DNA of 64,000 bases from Providencia rettgeri (lineage in GTDB: Bacteria; Pseudomonadota; Gammaproteobacteria; Enterobacterales; Enterobacteriaceae): positions 1,798,001 to 1,862,000 of the forward strand of contig NZ_CP059348.1 in NCBI RefSeq assembly GCF_013702265.1, read 5' to 3'. The notes under the pieces are model-generated. The model was not told the origin of the DNA. It made no database searches and was given only the letters and a program-made list of their open reading frames with translations. Below, in pieces: positions 29,531 to 39,725 of this stretch (position 1 is the first letter of the stretch; each line of letters begins with the position of its first letter). A program made the position numbers and the translations under genes.

Positions 29531-30812
29531 AAGAGCAGAAAAACGCGCTGCGGTTAATGCTTTAAATCAGCAGGCAATGCGCCGTTTTGAAACGCTATAT
29601 GAGCAAGGATTAGGTGGAAAATCTCAGCACGCTCAAACCCATTGGAGTCTCGCTAAACACGTTGGGCTGCCCGCTTTTCGTCATGAAGATTGGCACTATA
29701 CTCCGTTAAATAGCGTGTTAAATACCCAATACCGTTTTAGCTCGCAAGAACAGCAGGCTCCGCTAAGTGATGCGCTCGCATTAGCTATCGATGCTTATCG
29801 TGTTGTGCTAGTGGACGGACGCTACAATGCGGAACTCAGTTCTGTCGATACGGGGGAATTTCAAGTTTCTCTTCTCGATAGCCAAGACTGGCTACCTGAT
29901 GCGGTGAACAGCGAGATTTTCTTACATTTAACGGAATGCCTAGCCGCTCAACCGCTTATTATCCAGTTAGCTGCCAATAAAGTTGCGACTAAGCCACTCT
30001 ATTTACTGAATATCTCCAGTGGCAGCCATGATCTAGACTCGGTGAACATGAGCCAATATCGCTACCATTTGACACTGGGAAATAATAGCCAGTCTCAAGT
30101 GATTGAACACTTTGTCAGTCTAGATGATAAAGCACATCTGACTGGTGGGCGATTAACGGTCGAAGTGGGTGATAATGCGCAATTTACCCACTTCAAGTTA
30201 ATGACAGAAAACTCACAGGCTCAGCATTTCGCTCATAATGACATTGTGGTGGGGCGTGATAGCCAAGTGAAAAGTAGCAGCTTTTTATTAGGTGCAGGGC
30301 TAACCCGTCATCATACAAGTAGCCGTCTTGACGGTGAAAATACGGAATTTGAGTTAAACAGCCTGTTGTTGCCGCAAGGTAATGAAATAGCCGATACACG
30401 CAGCTATCTTGAGCACAATGCGGGTTATTGTAATAGCCGACAGTTGCATAAAGTGATCGCCATGGATAGCAGCAAAGCGGTATTCAATGGCATGATCAAA
30501 GTTGACCCTAAGGCGCTGAAAACAGACGGTCAAATGACTAACAATACCTTATTGCTGGGTGAAAAAGCGGAAATCGACACGAAGCCTCAACTGGAGATCT
30601 ATGCCGATGACGTTAAATGTGGTCATGGGGCAACGGTTGGGCGTATCGATGATGAGCAACTTTTTTATCTACGCTCTAGAGGGATTGATAGCCAAGCGGC
30701 TAAGCAGATGATCATCAATGCATTTGCTGCTGAGTTAACAGAATCAATTACTATCGATGGGTTAAAACAGGCTGTGATGGCGAGTATTCATCAACGTTTA
30801 GCGGAGGTGTAA
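29505..30812 (+). CDS. sufD: Fe-S cluster assembly protein SufD
   Basis: 435 residues, paralogue of SufB. The conserved C-terminal block [20 protein letters not shown] and [28 protein letters not shown] holds the His that takes part in iron entry. It overlaps sufC by 26 bases (start [10 protein letters not shown]), so translation is coupled. It is the third part of the SufBC2D scaffold. Confidence 0.96.
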   Translation: MAGLLTNSERAEKRAAVNALNQQAMRRFETLYEQGLGGKSQHAQTHWSLAKHVGLPAFRHEDWHYTPLNSVLNTQYRFSSQEQQAPLSDALALAIDAYRVVLVDGRYNAELSSVDTGEFQVSLLDSQDWLPDAVNSEIFLHLTECLAAQPLIIQLAANKVATKPLYLLNISSGSHDLDSVNMSQYRYHLTLGNNSQSQVIEHFVSLDDKAHLTGGRLTVEVGDNAQFTHFKLMTENSQAQHFAHNDIVVGRDSQVKSSSFLLGAGLTRHHTSSRLDGENTEFELNSLLLPQGNEIADTRSYLEHNAGYCNSRQLHKVIAMDSSKAVFNGMIKVDPKALKTDGQMTNNTLLLGEKAEIDTKPQLEIYADDVKCGHGATVGRIDDEQLFYLRSRGIDSQAAKQMIINAFAAELTESITIDGLKQAVMASIHQRLAEV

Positions 30813-30816
30813 ACCG

Positions 30817-32055
30817 ATGCCATATGACGTTGAATCGGTCAGGCAGGACTTTCCTGCCTTAGCGCAATCAGTAAATAACCATCCATTGGTCTATTTAGAT
30901 AGCGCGGCGAGTGCTCAAAAACCTCAGCAAGTTGTGGATGCGGAAAGCCAATTTACGTTGCATCAATATGCGGCAGTGCATCGTGGTGTTCATACGCTTA
31001 GCGCGAATGCCACAACGCTGGTGGAAAATGTTCGCCAAAAAGCAGCGGATTTTTTGCACGCGGCTTCCCCTGAAGAGATAGTGTTTGTTAAAGGGACAAC
31101 GGAAGGGATCAACCTTGTTGCTAATAGCTTTGGGCGCCAGTTTATCCAGCAAGGCGATAATATTATTATCACTGAAATGGAGCACCATGCGAACATCGTT
31201 CCTTGGTTTATGTTGGCGCAAGAGCGTGGTTTTGAAGTACGGATCCTGCCTATTCTTGAGGATGGTACCCTTGATGTCTCTCTGCTCGCACAACTCATAG
31301 ATGCGCGCACAAAGCTATTCAGTTTTACGCATATTTCTAATGTGCTTGGTACCGTTAACTCGGTGAAAAAATTGATTTCACAAGCGCGTGAAATTGCAGG
31401 CCAGCATGGAAATACACTGACTATCCTCGTGGATGGTGCGCAAGGGGCGATGCATCAGCAGGTTGATGTGCAAGCGCTGGATTGCGATTTTTATGTCTGT
31501 TCAGGTCATAAGCTATATGGACCAACAGGTATTGGGATCCTTTACGGCAAGAAGGCATTGCTTGAGAAGATGCCACCTTGGGAAGGTGGTGGGGCGATGA
31601 TCCGCCAAGTCAGCCTGAAAAAAGGGATCACATTTGCTGATGTTCCATGGCGATTTGAAGCGGGTACCCCGAATATAAGTGGAATGATTGGTTTAGGTGC
31701 AGCTTTAGACTATCTCAATGGGTTGGGATTAAGTAAAACTTTTGCGTATGAAAAGCAATTGATGCAATATGCGACGGATTTGCTTAAGCAAGTGCCTTCC
31801 CTTCATTTATATGGTAATGACCAACGTGAAGGTGTGATAGCCTTTAATTTAGGTGAACATCATGCCTATGATGTTGGCGCATTTCTGGATAGATATGGGA
31901 TTGCCATTCGTACTGGGCACCACTGTGCGATGCCATTAATGGAACATTATCAAGTTCCAGCGATGTGCCGTGCATCTATTGGTATTTATACAACTAAGCA
32001 AGATATCGATGCTTTGTATAATGCGTTATTGCGTATTAAACAATTACTCGGCTAA
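30817..32055 (+). CDS. sufS: Cysteine desulfurase SufS
   Basis: 412 residues, group II cysteine desulfurase. The PLP lysine is Lys232 in [11 protein letters not shown] and the persulfide cysteine is Cys370 in [11 protein letters not shown]. It takes sulfur from cysteine and passes it to SufE. It follows sufD by 4 bases. Confidence 0.97.
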   Translation: MPYDVESVRQDFPALAQSVNNHPLVYLDSAASAQKPQQVVDAESQFTLHQYAAVHRGVHTLSANATTLVENVRQKAADFLHAASPEEIVFVKGTTEGINLVANSFGRQFIQQGDNIIITEMEHHANIVPWFMLAQERGFEVRILPILEDGTLDVSLLAQLIDARTKLFSFTHISNVLGTVNSVKKLISQAREIAGQHGNTLTILVDGAQGAMHQQVDVQALDCDFYVCSGHKLYGPTGIGILYGKKALLEKMPPWEGGGAMIRQVSLKKGITFADVPWRFEAGTPNISGMIGLGAALDYLNGLGLSKTFAYEKQLMQYATDLLKQVPSLHLYGNDQREGVIAFNLGEHHAYDVGAFLDRYGIAIRTGHHCAMPLMEHYQVPAMCRASIGIYTTKQDIDALYNALLRIKQLLG

Positions 32056-32127
32056 ACACCGACGATATATCAAAGTAACTGTATTGCAGCACATAAAGAT
32101 TGTAGCGAATAGATAGAAGGAAATATT

Positions 32128-32544
32128 ATGTCGGCGTTACCCGATGAAGCGAAGCTATTACGCAATTTTGCACGTTGCCAAGATTGGGAAGAGCGCTATT
32201 TGTATATGATTGAACTGGGCGGGCGTTTACCGGCGTTATCTGAAGCTCAACAGGTGGATGATAACTTGATAGCGGGTTGCCAAAGCCAAGTGTGGATTGA
32301 TATGCAAAAACAACCGGATGGCCATGTTGTTCTTGCTGGAGATAGTGATGCCGCGATTGTTAAAGGGTTAGTGGCGATTGTGATTATTCTCTTTCAAGGG
32401 AAAACACCTGAGCAGATCCTTGCGGTGGATGTAAAACATTTTTTCCAGCAATTGGCGCTTGAACAGCATCTTACACCTTCTCGAACTCAAGGTTTAAATG
32501 GCATGATCAAGTCGATTTTGGCGAGAGCTCACCAACTTCTTTAA
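32128..32544 (+). CDS. sufE: Cysteine desulfuration protein SufE
   Basis: 138 residues, with the sulfur-accepting Cys51 in LIAGCQSQVWID. It accepts persulfide sulfur from SufS Cys370 and gives it to SufB. It is the last suf gene, 72 bases after sufS with its own SD (GAAGGAAA). A terminator with a UUCG-containing loop follows. Confidence 0.97.
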   Translation: MSALPDEAKLLRNFARCQDWEERYLYMIELGGRLPALSEAQQVDDNLIAGCQSQVWIDMQKQPDGHVVLAGDSDAAIVKGLVAIVIILFQGKTPEQILAVDVKHFFQQLALEQHLTPSRTQGLNGMIKSILARAHQLL

Positions 32545-32551
32545 GTGTTCT

Positions 32552-32588
32552 GTGGGAAATCTTCGGAATTTCCCACACTTTTCTTTTC
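32552..32588 (+). terminator. Terminator of the suf operon
   Basis: GTGGGAAAT / ATTTCCCAC stem with a cttcgga loop, followed by a T-rich tract (CTTTTCTTTTCTT). Outer bases GTGT/ACAC can extend the pairing. Confidence 0.8.
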
Positions 32589-32794
32589 TTCCTATTATTC
32601 TTATCCTAGAAAATATACCTAAGTAACTTACTGTATTTTATTGTTAAACTAACAATAACGAGACAACGTTAGCTCATATTCAAATTATTAGCGTACTAAA
32701 ATATTTATTAGGTATTAAAGATATTCGAGATAGTTGCTATTATGAGCGATATTGTTTGAATTTTGTAATGAATCTTATTTTCCTTGGAGTAGGT

Positions 32795-33850
32795 ATGAAA
32801 AGAGTTTTGACGGCGGTAAGTCTGTTTGTCATGAGTGCGGTGCTGGCACCTGCGCAGGCTAAAGATTATCCATTACCCAATAACAACACACGCCTGATCG
32901 GGGAAAATATCACCTATGTGGTGCCTAACGATGGGCGCCCACTGGAAGCTATCGCAAGCGACTATCAGATTGGTTTGTTGGCGATGTTAGAGGCGAATCC
33001 AGGAACAGACCCCTATTTACCTGAAGTGGGTAAGCCACTGATTATTCCTGCTCAAATGTTATTACCTTCGACACCGCGTACCGGTATCGTGATTAACTTG
33101 GCGGAAATGCGTCTTTATTATTACCCTGAAAATAGCCATAAAGTAGCTGTGTATCCGATTGGTATTGGTCAGCTAGGACGAGATACACCTGAAATGGTAA
33201 CGTCCATTAGCCAATTGATTAAAGACCCTACATGGACACCAACCACCAATATCCGTAAACATTATGCACAACAGGGGATCACACTCCCGGCGGTGGTACC
33301 TGCTGGCCCAGAAAACCCGATGGGGCTGTATGCGTTACGCCTGTCTTATGGTCGTGGCGAATACTTGATCCACGGTACTAACGCCAATTTTGGTATTGGG
33401 ATGCGTGTTAGTTCTGGTTGTATTCGTTTGCGCCCAGATGATATTAAAGCACTGTTTACCCATGTTCCAAAAGGAACTCGCGTTCAAGTTATCGATCAGC
33501 CAGTTAAATATGCAAAAGAGCCAGATGGTAGCTATTACATTGAAGTGCATCAGCCATTGTCACGTAAAGACAGTGATGATCCACAGACAATGCCAATCAA
33601 GCTCACTGAAGATTTCCAAGCGTTTTTAGCGAGTAATCCGGGAATTGATAAAGCGAAAGTTCAAGCAGAGTTGTCTAGACGTTCAGGATTGCCAGTGAGG
33701 GTGAATGTTGGGGATGATTCAGAACCGATGAAACGCGATTATCAGCAGTTAAAACCCATTGCGCCATTCACGATTACTCAACCACAACCTGTATTTGAAG
33801 GGGAAGTGAAATCTTCTATTCCAGCGAAATATCAGTCATTTAAAAGCTAA
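32795..33850 (+). CDS. ldtE: L,D-transpeptidase (LdtE/YnhG family)
   Basis: 351 residues from the ATG at 32795, chosen because GGAG precedes it and a signal peptide (MKRVLTAVSLFVMSAVLAPAQA) then starts correctly; the upstream ATG adds residues with no SD. A LysM-like segment (about 37-82) precedes the YkuD domain, which has HGTNANFGIGM and SSGCIRLRP with catalytic Cys209. It forms 3-3 crosslinks in peptidoglycan or attaches Lpp; the cluster position beside lpp matches E. coli ldtE. The exact reaction cannot be told from sequence. Confidence 0.9.
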   Translation: MKRVLTAVSLFVMSAVLAPAQAKDYPLPNNNTRLIGENITYVVPNDGRPLEAIASDYQIGLLAMLEANPGTDPYLPEVGKPLIIPAQMLLPSTPRTGIVINLAEMRLYYYPENSHKVAVYPIGIGQLGRDTPEMVTSISQLIKDPTWTPTTNIRKHYAQQGITLPAVVPAGPENPMGLYALRLSYGRGEYLIHGTNANFGIGMRVSSGCIRLRPDDIKALFTHVPKGTRVQVIDQPVKYAKEPDGSYYIEVHQPLSRKDSDDPQTMPIKLTEDFQAFLASNPGIDKAKVQAELSRRSGLPVRVNVGDDSEPMKRDYQQLKPIAPFTITQPQPVFEGEVKSSIPAKYQSFKS

Positions 33851-33888
33851 TGACTGCCCGCCTTAAATGAATTTCGAAGTAAAAAATA

Positions 33889-33909
33889 AGGGCCTATAAA
33901 ATAGGCCCT
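33889..33909 (-). terminator. Terminator of lpp
   Basis: AGGGCCTAT / ATAGGCCCT with a three-base loop. The minus strand continues TATTTTTTA, so it ends lpp, and it may also stop ldtE read-through. Confidence 0.85.
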
Positions 33910-33957
33910 CAACAATAATTCAGCGATTAAGCTTTTCTAGATAACATCAAGCCGGAC

Positions 33958-34194
33958 TTATTTTTTGTAAGTACGTACTTGGTTGTCCAGACGTTGGTTT
34001 GCACGAGCTGCTTCTTCTTGTGCAGTTTGTACATCAGAACGCAGAGACTGAACGTCGTTGCTCAGTTGGTCAACTTTACCGTTCAGAGTTTGCACGTCTG
34101 AAGAGAGCTTTTGCACTTCAGTGCTGTTAGAACAACCCGCCAGTAATGCTGAAGCTAATACGATAGAGCCCAGTACAATTTTAGTACGAATCAT
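33958..34194 (-). CDS. lpp: Murein lipoprotein Lpp (Braun lipoprotein)
   Basis: 78 residues, the same length as E. coli Lpp. The lipobox LLAGC puts the acylated Cys at residue 21, a heptad-repeat coiled coil runs through the mature part ([18 protein letters not shown]), and the C-terminal Lys78 is the residue linked to peptidoglycan. It is a very abundant trimer tying the outer membrane to the wall. The leader TCAATCTAGAGGGTA just before the ATG matches the E. coli lpp mRNA leader. Confidence 0.98.
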   Translation of the reverse strand: MIRTKIVLGSIVLASALLAGCSNSTEVQKLSSDVQTLNGKVDQLSNDVQSLRSDVQTAQEEAARANQRLDNQVRTYKK

Positions 34195-34580
34195 TATTTT
34201 ACCCTCTAGATTGATTTATCTTGAAAATATAAAAGCAAGTAACCAAAAAATAGACTTAAGAGCGTTATCTTAAAGCTACCTCTATCCCTTTAAAACAACC
34301 TAATGTAAATTAGGGTATGGTACTTACTAAGTCTTATGCTAGTACGTAATTCAAAGTTTTGCTAGAAATACTTTATATTTAACAGGGTGAAAACGAATAA
34401 AAATTTCAATTAAGGGTTATTTAGTTTGAAATTTGAGCGAATGGTTATCGTTTTATGATTTATTTTGTAAATGTTTTGTAACCAAAATCTGGGTGAATAT
34501 ATCTTCGCGGATCATAACGTAACTTATTGAAATTATGTTTCGCACGGATTGCTAAATTTTAGTTATTCCAGATAATAAAA
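34195..34580. other. lpp promoter region and AT-rich spacer
   Basis: The part nearest lpp holds its leader with a conserved SD. The rest is AT-rich and has no ORF. I could not place a clear -35/-10 pair with certainty. Confidence 0.5.
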
Positions 34581-34608
34581 AACCCTACTGCCGTGAAGCA
34601 ATAGGGTT
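34575..34608 (-). terminator. Terminator of pykF
   Basis: AACCCTA / TAGGGTT with inner TGC/GCA pairing. The minus strand ends in TTTTTTATT. Confidence 0.85.
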
Positions 34609-34651
34609 AATATCACGCTAGGTTATGCAGGACAACTGTTATGCAAGGCAA

Positions 34652-36064
34652 CTACAGAACATGTACTGATGAGGTATTTGTTGTACCACTTTGTACTAAT
34701 GCTCCGGATACCATCACGACTGCATCACCTTCTACCGCCAATCCGCTTTCTAACGCAGCACGCTTACCTTCACGATAGAAATCATCGGTTGATTCGAAAG
34801 GACCCACGATCATCGGAATAACGCCTTTTACTAACAGTAATTGACGAGCAGTTTCTTCGTTAGTTGTCAGAGCCAGAATCGGTGCAGTAGGGAAGTATTT
34901 ACGGACTGATTTTGCAGATTTACCACCATAAGTTGCGACAACGATTAATGGTACATCCAGTTTTTCAGACATTTCAACGGCACCACGGCAGACAGCTTCA
35001 GTCACACGTAAGCGCTGGGTTGGTTTTTGATTTTCAATACGCGTTGGCATAACGCGGTCAGTACGTTCACAGATAGTTGCCATGATAGTCACAGCTTCAA
35101 CTGGATATTTACCTTTCGCACTTTCCCCAGACAGCATAACAGCATCTGTACCGTCTAAGATGGCGTTTGCAACGTCACCAGCTTCTGCGCGGGTAGGGCG
35201 TGGGTTTTTGATCATTGAATCTAGCATTTGAGTCGCAGTAATAACGACCTTGCGAGCTTTAACACATTTTTCAATCATCATTTTTTGGGCGAAGATAACT
35301 TCTTCTACTGGGATCTCAACCCCTAAGTCACCACGAGCAACCATGATACCGTCAGAGGCTTCAAGGATTTCGTCGAAGTTATTTAAACCTTCTTGGTTTT
35401 CGATTTTAGAGATGATTTGAATGTTTTCGCCACCATGTTTTTTCAGGTGAGCGCGAATTTCTTCAACGTCTGAACGTTTACGGATAAATGAAGCGGCTAC
35501 AAAGTCGACACCTTGTTGGCAACCGAAAACGAGGTCTTCTTTATCTTTTTCTGCTAGTGCAGGTAAGCCGATAGAAACGCCCGGTAAGTTAACACCTTTT
35601 TTCTCACCAAGATCGCCATTGTTTAATACTTGGCAAATCACTTCAGTTGCAGTGATGTTGGTTACAGTCATACCGATTAAACCATCATCCACTAAAACGG
35701 TGTCACCCACTTTAAGGTCTTTGGTTAAGCCAGGGTAAGTGACTGCAACGCGTTCTTGGTTACCGATAACGGAAGTATCTGTTGTGAAAGTGAAAGTTTG
35801 ACCTGCAACGAGAGAAACATCATTGCCGCCTTCCAGTTTCATGGTACGGATTTCTGGACCTTTAGTGTCCAGCAGAATAGCTGCTTGTTTACCGGTTTTT
35901 GCACAGACAGAGCGGAGGTTGTTGATACGTTGACCGTGTTCTTCATAGTCACCGTGGGAGAAGTTAAGGCGCATGACGTTCATGCCTGCATCCAATAACT
36001 GAGTTAATTTCTCTTCTGATTCGGTTTTTGGACCGATGGTACAAACAATTTTGGTTTTTTTCAT
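34652..36064 (-). CDS. pykF: Pyruvate kinase I
   Basis: 470 residues, the length of E. coli PykF. It begins [16 protein letters not shown], has the active-site [12 protein letters not shown] and the catalytic-helix [10 protein letters not shown], and ends with the allosteric FBP-binding domain. It makes pyruvate and ATP from PEP and is activated by fructose 1,6-bisphosphate. A Cra-like site lies 205 bases upstream. Confidence 0.98.
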   Translation of the reverse strand: MKKTKIVCTIGPKTESEEKLTQLLDAGMNVMRLNFSHGDYEEHGQRINNLRSVCAKTGKQAAILLDTKGPEIRTMKLEGGNDVSLVAGQTFTFTTDTSVIGNQERVAVTYPGLTKDLKVGDTVLVDDGLIGMTVTNITATEVICQVLNNGDLGEKKGVNLPGVSIGLPALAEKDKEDLVFGCQQGVDFVAASFIRKRSDVEEIRAHLKKHGGENIQIISKIENQEGLNNFDEILEASDGIMVARGDLGVEIPVEEVIFAQKMMIEKCVKARKVVITATQMLDSMIKNPRPTRAEAGDVANAILDGTDAVMLSGESAKGKYPVEAVTIMATICERTDRVMPTRIENQKPTQRLRVTEAVCRGAVEMSEKLDVPLIVVATYGGKSAKSVRKYFPTAPILALTTNEETARQLLLVKGVIPMIVGPFESTDDFYREGKRAALESGLAVEGDAVVMVSGALVQSGTTNTSSVHVL

Positions 36065-36532
36065 GGCAGTCTATCTAATGGTTATAAAGGAAATCGGTAT
36101 TGCCGCCGATGCTTAATGCGCAAGATAGTCTATGTTGCGCAACTCATTTATAAGAATAGGCGACAGTCTGGTATTCAAAATCTAGTTATTTAAAAAACGT
36201 CACTTTTTGACTCTTATTATAGTGTAGATGACATTTTTCATTAAAGCTAACATGCTGATTTGTCTTTGTTGAAACCTTTCAGCTTGAGGGATCATTATAA
36301 ACAACATCAAACTGTGAGACAAATCAAATTTTGCTAAATTTGATGCAGAAGTAATTAAGATCAAACAACAGCGAGATTTTCAGTTGAAAGTGGGTTGCGC
36401 AACAAAATAAGGGAAAACAAAATCACAATCAAGATAAATATGATATTTGAAAAGAGTACTTTTATTAGGGTTACTAAGGGGCTCAGGATAAAAAATAATT
36501 CGGGAATAAGAAACGAGTCAGAATAAATAGAA
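36065..36532. other. Upstream region of pykF
   Basis: Holds the Cra-like site at 36270-36283; otherwise AT-rich with no ORF. Several TTGCGCAAC-type repeats (36134, 36395) are visible and unexplained. Confidence 0.5.
36270..36283 (-). promoter_or_regulatory. Cra (FruR)-like operator of pykF
   Basis: The minus strand reads GCTGAAAGGTTTCA, one mismatch from the Cra consensus GCTGAAWCGNTTCA. Cra represses pykF in E. coli. Confidence 0.6.
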
Positions 36533-36609
36533 TGGTGCGTCCGAGTAGACTCGAACTACCGACCCCCACCATGTCAAGGTGGTGCTCTAACCAACTGAGC
36601 TACGGACGC
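36533..36609 (-). tRNA. tRNA-Val(GAC), copy 3 in transcript order
   Basis: 77 bases including the encoded CCA. The acceptor is GCGTCCG/CGGACGC with discriminator A. The anticodon arm CCACC-TTGACAT-GGTGG gives anticodon GAC, valine. The T arm contains GTTCGAGTC. All three copies are identical. Confidence 0.97.
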
Positions 36610-36650
36610 ACTGAGATGAAGCTTGGTTTGTCACTGATGACAAATTAAAA

Positions 36651-36727
36651 TGGTGCGTCCGAGTAGACTCGAACTACCGACCCCCACCATGTCAAGGTGG
36701 TGCTCTAACCAACTGAGCTACGGACGC
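36651..36727 (-). tRNA. tRNA-Val(GAC), copy 2
   Basis: Identical to the copies on either side, with GAC anticodon and encoded CCA. The spacer to copy 3 is 41 bases and begins with the same ACTGAGAT as the other spacer. Confidence 0.97.
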
Positions 36728-36783
36728 ACTGAGATAAAACTTTGTTTGTCGCTAATTTGTCTGTCACTAATGATGAATTTAAA

Positions 36784-36860
36784 TGGTGCGTCCGAGTAGA
36801 CTCGAACTACCGACCCCCACCATGTCAAGGTGGTGCTCTAACCAACTGAGCTACGGACGC
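36784..36860 (-). tRNA. tRNA-Val(GAC), copy 1
   Basis: First of the three in transcript order, identical in sequence, GAC anticodon. The E. coli counterpart cluster (valV-valW) has two copies at the same place between pykF and mdtK. Confidence 0.97.
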
Positions 36861-36894
36861 ATATCAATCATTACTGCTTTAACGACGGGGACGA

Positions 36895-36923
36895 ATATTA
36901 ACGTTCTGCTGTCAATCTGGCAA
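36895..36923 (-). promoter_or_regulatory. Promoter of the tRNA-Val cluster
   Basis: On the minus strand, TTGCCA, a 17-base spacer and TAATAT are followed by the GC-rich discriminator TCGTCCCCG, typical of stringently controlled stable-RNA promoters. The first tRNA begins 34 bases downstream. Confidence 0.7.
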
Positions 36924-37019
36924 GGGGAAAATGTAATTTTGCGAGAGTTTGCTCGTATTTAAAACTATTCGCAGAAAAATATTCGCCACCTTGCCATAAA
37001 ATGCTGAAAATTACGCCAA

Positions 37020-38393
37020 TTATCGCGTTGAGCGTAATAAAACGACGCTGTCAGGTTGGCGATGGATCCACAAAATTCGTGTTGCCATACCAATAGCCGC
37101 AGCGGTGAGTCCGATAATAAATCCTAACCAGAAACCTTTTGGTCCCATGGGCTCGGTAATGAAGTCGGTCAACGCCAAGATATAGCCAGACGGTAAACCT
37201 AAAATCCAATACGCCGTAAAGGTAATAAAGAAGATTGAGCGAGTATCTTTATACCCACGTAACACACCGGCACCAATAACTTGAATAGAATCTGAAAGCT
37301 GATAAAGCGCGGCATAGAGCATCAAGCTAGATGCCAAAACAACCACTTCAGGATTCTTGTTATACATCATCGCGATAGGCTCACGGAATGTGCTGGTAAA
37401 GATGGCCGTTAAGCAAGCTAGACTTAATCCTACCGCTAAACCAGTATAAGAAGAGACTTTTGCGGCTTCAGTAGACTGACGTCCCAAGTTATAGCCAACT
37501 CGAATGGTGACAGCGATACCCATTGATAACGGGAACATAAACATCACAGAACTAAAGTTAAGCGCTACTTGGTGACCTGCGACCGCAACAACCCCTAAAG
37601 GAGCGACTAATAGGGCAACAACTGCAAACAGGGTGACTTCAAAAAACAGTGCTAACCCAATCGGTGTTCCGAGCACAATAATGCGTTTCAGGGTATCTGG
37701 ATTTGGCGCGCCTAATGGTTGCGCAGGACGGATATCTCTCTGATTTGGTGCGTGCTTAACATACCATCTCATCATCAGACACATTGCCCAATACACCGTT
37801 GCTGTCGCCACGCCGCAACCAACACCACCTAAGGCTGGTGCACCAAAGTGACCATAAATGAAGATATAGTTCACGGGAATATTGACCATCAAGCCAAGAA
37901 AACCAATGACCATGCCGGGTTTCGTTTTTGACAACCCTTCACATTGGCTACGGTACACTTGATAAAATAGGTAACCTGGGGCTCCCCACATAATCGCGTG
38001 TAGGAAACGAACCGATTTATCGGCTAACTCTTGGTCAATATGGGGCATGTTGCTGATGATCAGTTTACTGTTATACAACAGCAACATGATACTAACGCCT
38101 AAAATAAAGGCTAACCACAAGCCTTGTTGAACTTGATCGCCAATCAGGTTTCTGCGACCTGAACCGTTCATTTGAGCGATAATTGGCGTGAGCGCCATGA
38201 GAATACCTTGCCCTAATAAAATAGCAGGCAACCAAATAGAAAAACCAACAGCCACAGCTGACATTTCGATTTCGCTAACACTTCCCGCCATGATGGTGTC
38301 CACAAACCCCATTGCAGTTTGGGAAAATTGGGCGAAGAAGATAGGGATACCGAGAGCCAACAAGCTACGCGCTTCTGTAATATATTTCTGCAC
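37020..38393 (-). CDS. mdtK: Multidrug efflux MATE transporter
   Basis: 457 residues, same length as E. coli MdtK/NorM, with 12 membrane helices. [19 protein letters not shown] near the start holds the Gln/Asp of the NorM cation site region. It exports cationic drugs and fluoroquinolones in exchange for sodium or protons. It is divergent from ribE, as in E. coli. Confidence 0.95.
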   Translation of the reverse strand: MQKYITEARSLLALGIPIFFAQFSQTAMGFVDTIMAGSVSEIEMSAVAVGFSIWLPAILLGQGILMALTPIIAQMNGSGRRNLIGDQVQQGLWLAFILGVSIMLLLYNSKLIISNMPHIDQELADKSVRFLHAIMWGAPGYLFYQVYRSQCEGLSKTKPGMVIGFLGLMVNIPVNYIFIYGHFGAPALGGVGCGVATATVYWAMCLMMRWYVKHAPNQRDIRPAQPLGAPNPDTLKRIIVLGTPIGLALFFEVTLFAVVALLVAPLGVVAVAGHQVALNFSSVMFMFPLSMGIAVTIRVGYNLGRQSTEAAKVSSYTGLAVGLSLACLTAIFTSTFREPIAMMYNKNPEVVVLASSLMLYAALYQLSDSIQVIGAGVLRGYKDTRSIFFITFTAYWILGLPSGYILALTDFITEPMGPKGFWLGFIIGLTAAAIGMATRILWIHRQPDSVVLLRSTR

Positions 38394-38674
38394 GCATACA
38401 CCTTCACAATAAGTTTCGAATTAAAAAAAGAAAAAAGCGGAATGAAATTCTATGATTTACTAAAAAATCAGATAGTTAATGCTAACCCCTTATTCTATCT
38501 CTTTTATGTAATCAATCCAACATAGTTATAGATAAGAATAATAAAACAGCAGATTAGTATAGAAACCGTTTAAATGTTTTGTGATGGCAGCATAAATATA
38601 ACCACTCAAATAAGATAGATCTCTGAAAATTCTTAGGTAAACTGAGTTTATTAATTCACTGCACGAGAGTCATT

Positions 38675-39352
38675 ATGTTTACAGGCATTGTTCAAGGAAC
38701 CGCTCCAATTATCTCAATCACGGAAAGAGCTAATTTCCGTACTCATGTCATGAAATTCACGCCGGAATTATTAGTGGGTTTAGAAACCGGTGCATCCGTT
38801 GCGCATAACGGTTGCTGTTTAACCGTGACTAAAATTGAAGGGGAGAACGTTAGCTTTGATTTAATCAAAGAGACATTGCGCCTCACTAATTTAGGTGAGT
38901 TAAAAGAAGGGGACGTGGTTAATATTGAGCGTGCTGCTAAATATGGTGATGAAATTGGCGGACATGTGGTTTCGGGTCATATCGTGACCACCGCAGAAAT
39001 TAGCAAGATTTTCACCTCTGAAGATAATCATCAAGTTTGGCTCTCTATTTATGATAAAACCTTGATGAAATATATCTTACATAAGGGATTTGTGGCGATT
39101 GACGGAATTAGCTTAACGGTTGGTGATGTTATCAACAACCGTTTTTGTGTGCATCTGATTCCAGAAACATTGGCGAGAACAACATTGGGTAGCAAGCGAC
39201 TGGGTCATAAAGTCAACATTGAGATTGACCCACAGACTCAAGCTATTGTTGATACTGTTGAGCGTGTTTTGCATCAGAAAGAACAAGAAATGTTATTGAA
39301 GCAGAAACAAGAGAGTGAAGACTCAGTAGACAGCGAAAAATCATCAATCTAG
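38675..39352 (+). CDS. ribE: Riboflavin synthase alpha chain
   Basis: 225 residues, slightly longer than E. coli (213) through a charged C-terminal tail. Two lumazine-binding repeats: [10 protein letters not shown] (1) with NGCCLTVT and [14 protein letters not shown] (about 98) with GISLTVGDV. It makes riboflavin from two 6,7-dimethyl-8-ribityllumazine molecules. No FMN riboswitch is seen upstream. Confidence 0.96.
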   Translation: MFTGIVQGTAPIISITERANFRTHVMKFTPELLVGLETGASVAHNGCCLTVTKIEGENVSFDLIKETLRLTNLGELKEGDVVNIERAAKYGDEIGGHVVSGHIVTTAEISKIFTSEDNHQVWLSIYDKTLMKYILHKGFVAIDGISLTVGDVINNRFCVHLIPETLARTTLGSKRLGHKVNIEIDPQTQAIVDTVERVLHQKEQEMLLKQKQESEDSVDSEKSSI

Positions 39353-39360
39353 TTTTGAGA

Positions 39361-39390
39361 AGGTTATAGCTCTGTGCAGAGCTATAACCT
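39361..39390. terminator. Bidirectional terminator between ribE and the ABM gene
   Basis: 12-bp perfect stem AGGTTATAGCTC / GAGCTATAACCT with a TGTGCA loop, between convergent genes. Confidence 0.75.
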
Positions 39391-39428
39391 GTTGAATCGG
39401 TAGGTAATAAATTCACCAGAATATTCTA

Positions 39429-39701
39429 TTACTTCTCACTAAAATTAACCGAAAAAATGGCATTGTCACGTTCAATCGCGTCAACAAGTTGTTTGAAATG
39501 AGCGCTTTTTTGATACATTTCTAATGCTTGTGCATTTTCCCACTCTTCAAACACAATGTAGCCATTTTCTTTTGCCATCAGATCATACTGCAAACATCCT
39601 TTTTCCATCCGGCTGCGTTTGGCAATTTCGCGAACGATTTTTTTCGTTAAATACCCATCCTTTTTTTCGGTAGTGATTTGGGCATATACAACAATACTCA
39701 T
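39429..39701 (-). CDS. ABM-domain monooxygenase-like protein
   Basis: 90 residues, the size of a single antibiotic-biosynthesis-monooxygenase (ABM) domain like YgiN. It has the family pattern of a central EKGCLQYDLM and YIVFEEWENAQALEMYQKSAHF. Relatives include quinol monooxygenases and LsrG. Substrate unknown. It follows an AraC-family gene by 24 bases on the same strand and is probably in one operon with it. In E. coli cfa sits here instead. Confidence 0.8.
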   Translation of the reverse strand: MSIVVYAQITTEKKDGYLTKKIVREIAKRSRMEKGCLQYDLMAKENGYIVFEEWENAQALEMYQKSAHFKQLVDAIERDNAIFSVNFSEK

Positions 39702-39725
39702 ACCATTCTCCTTATGTACTCAGAA

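Noticed and set aside
38394..38674. FMN riboswitch before ribE.
   Set aside because: No RFN-element conserved segments seen; in related bacteria the riboswitch is on ribB.
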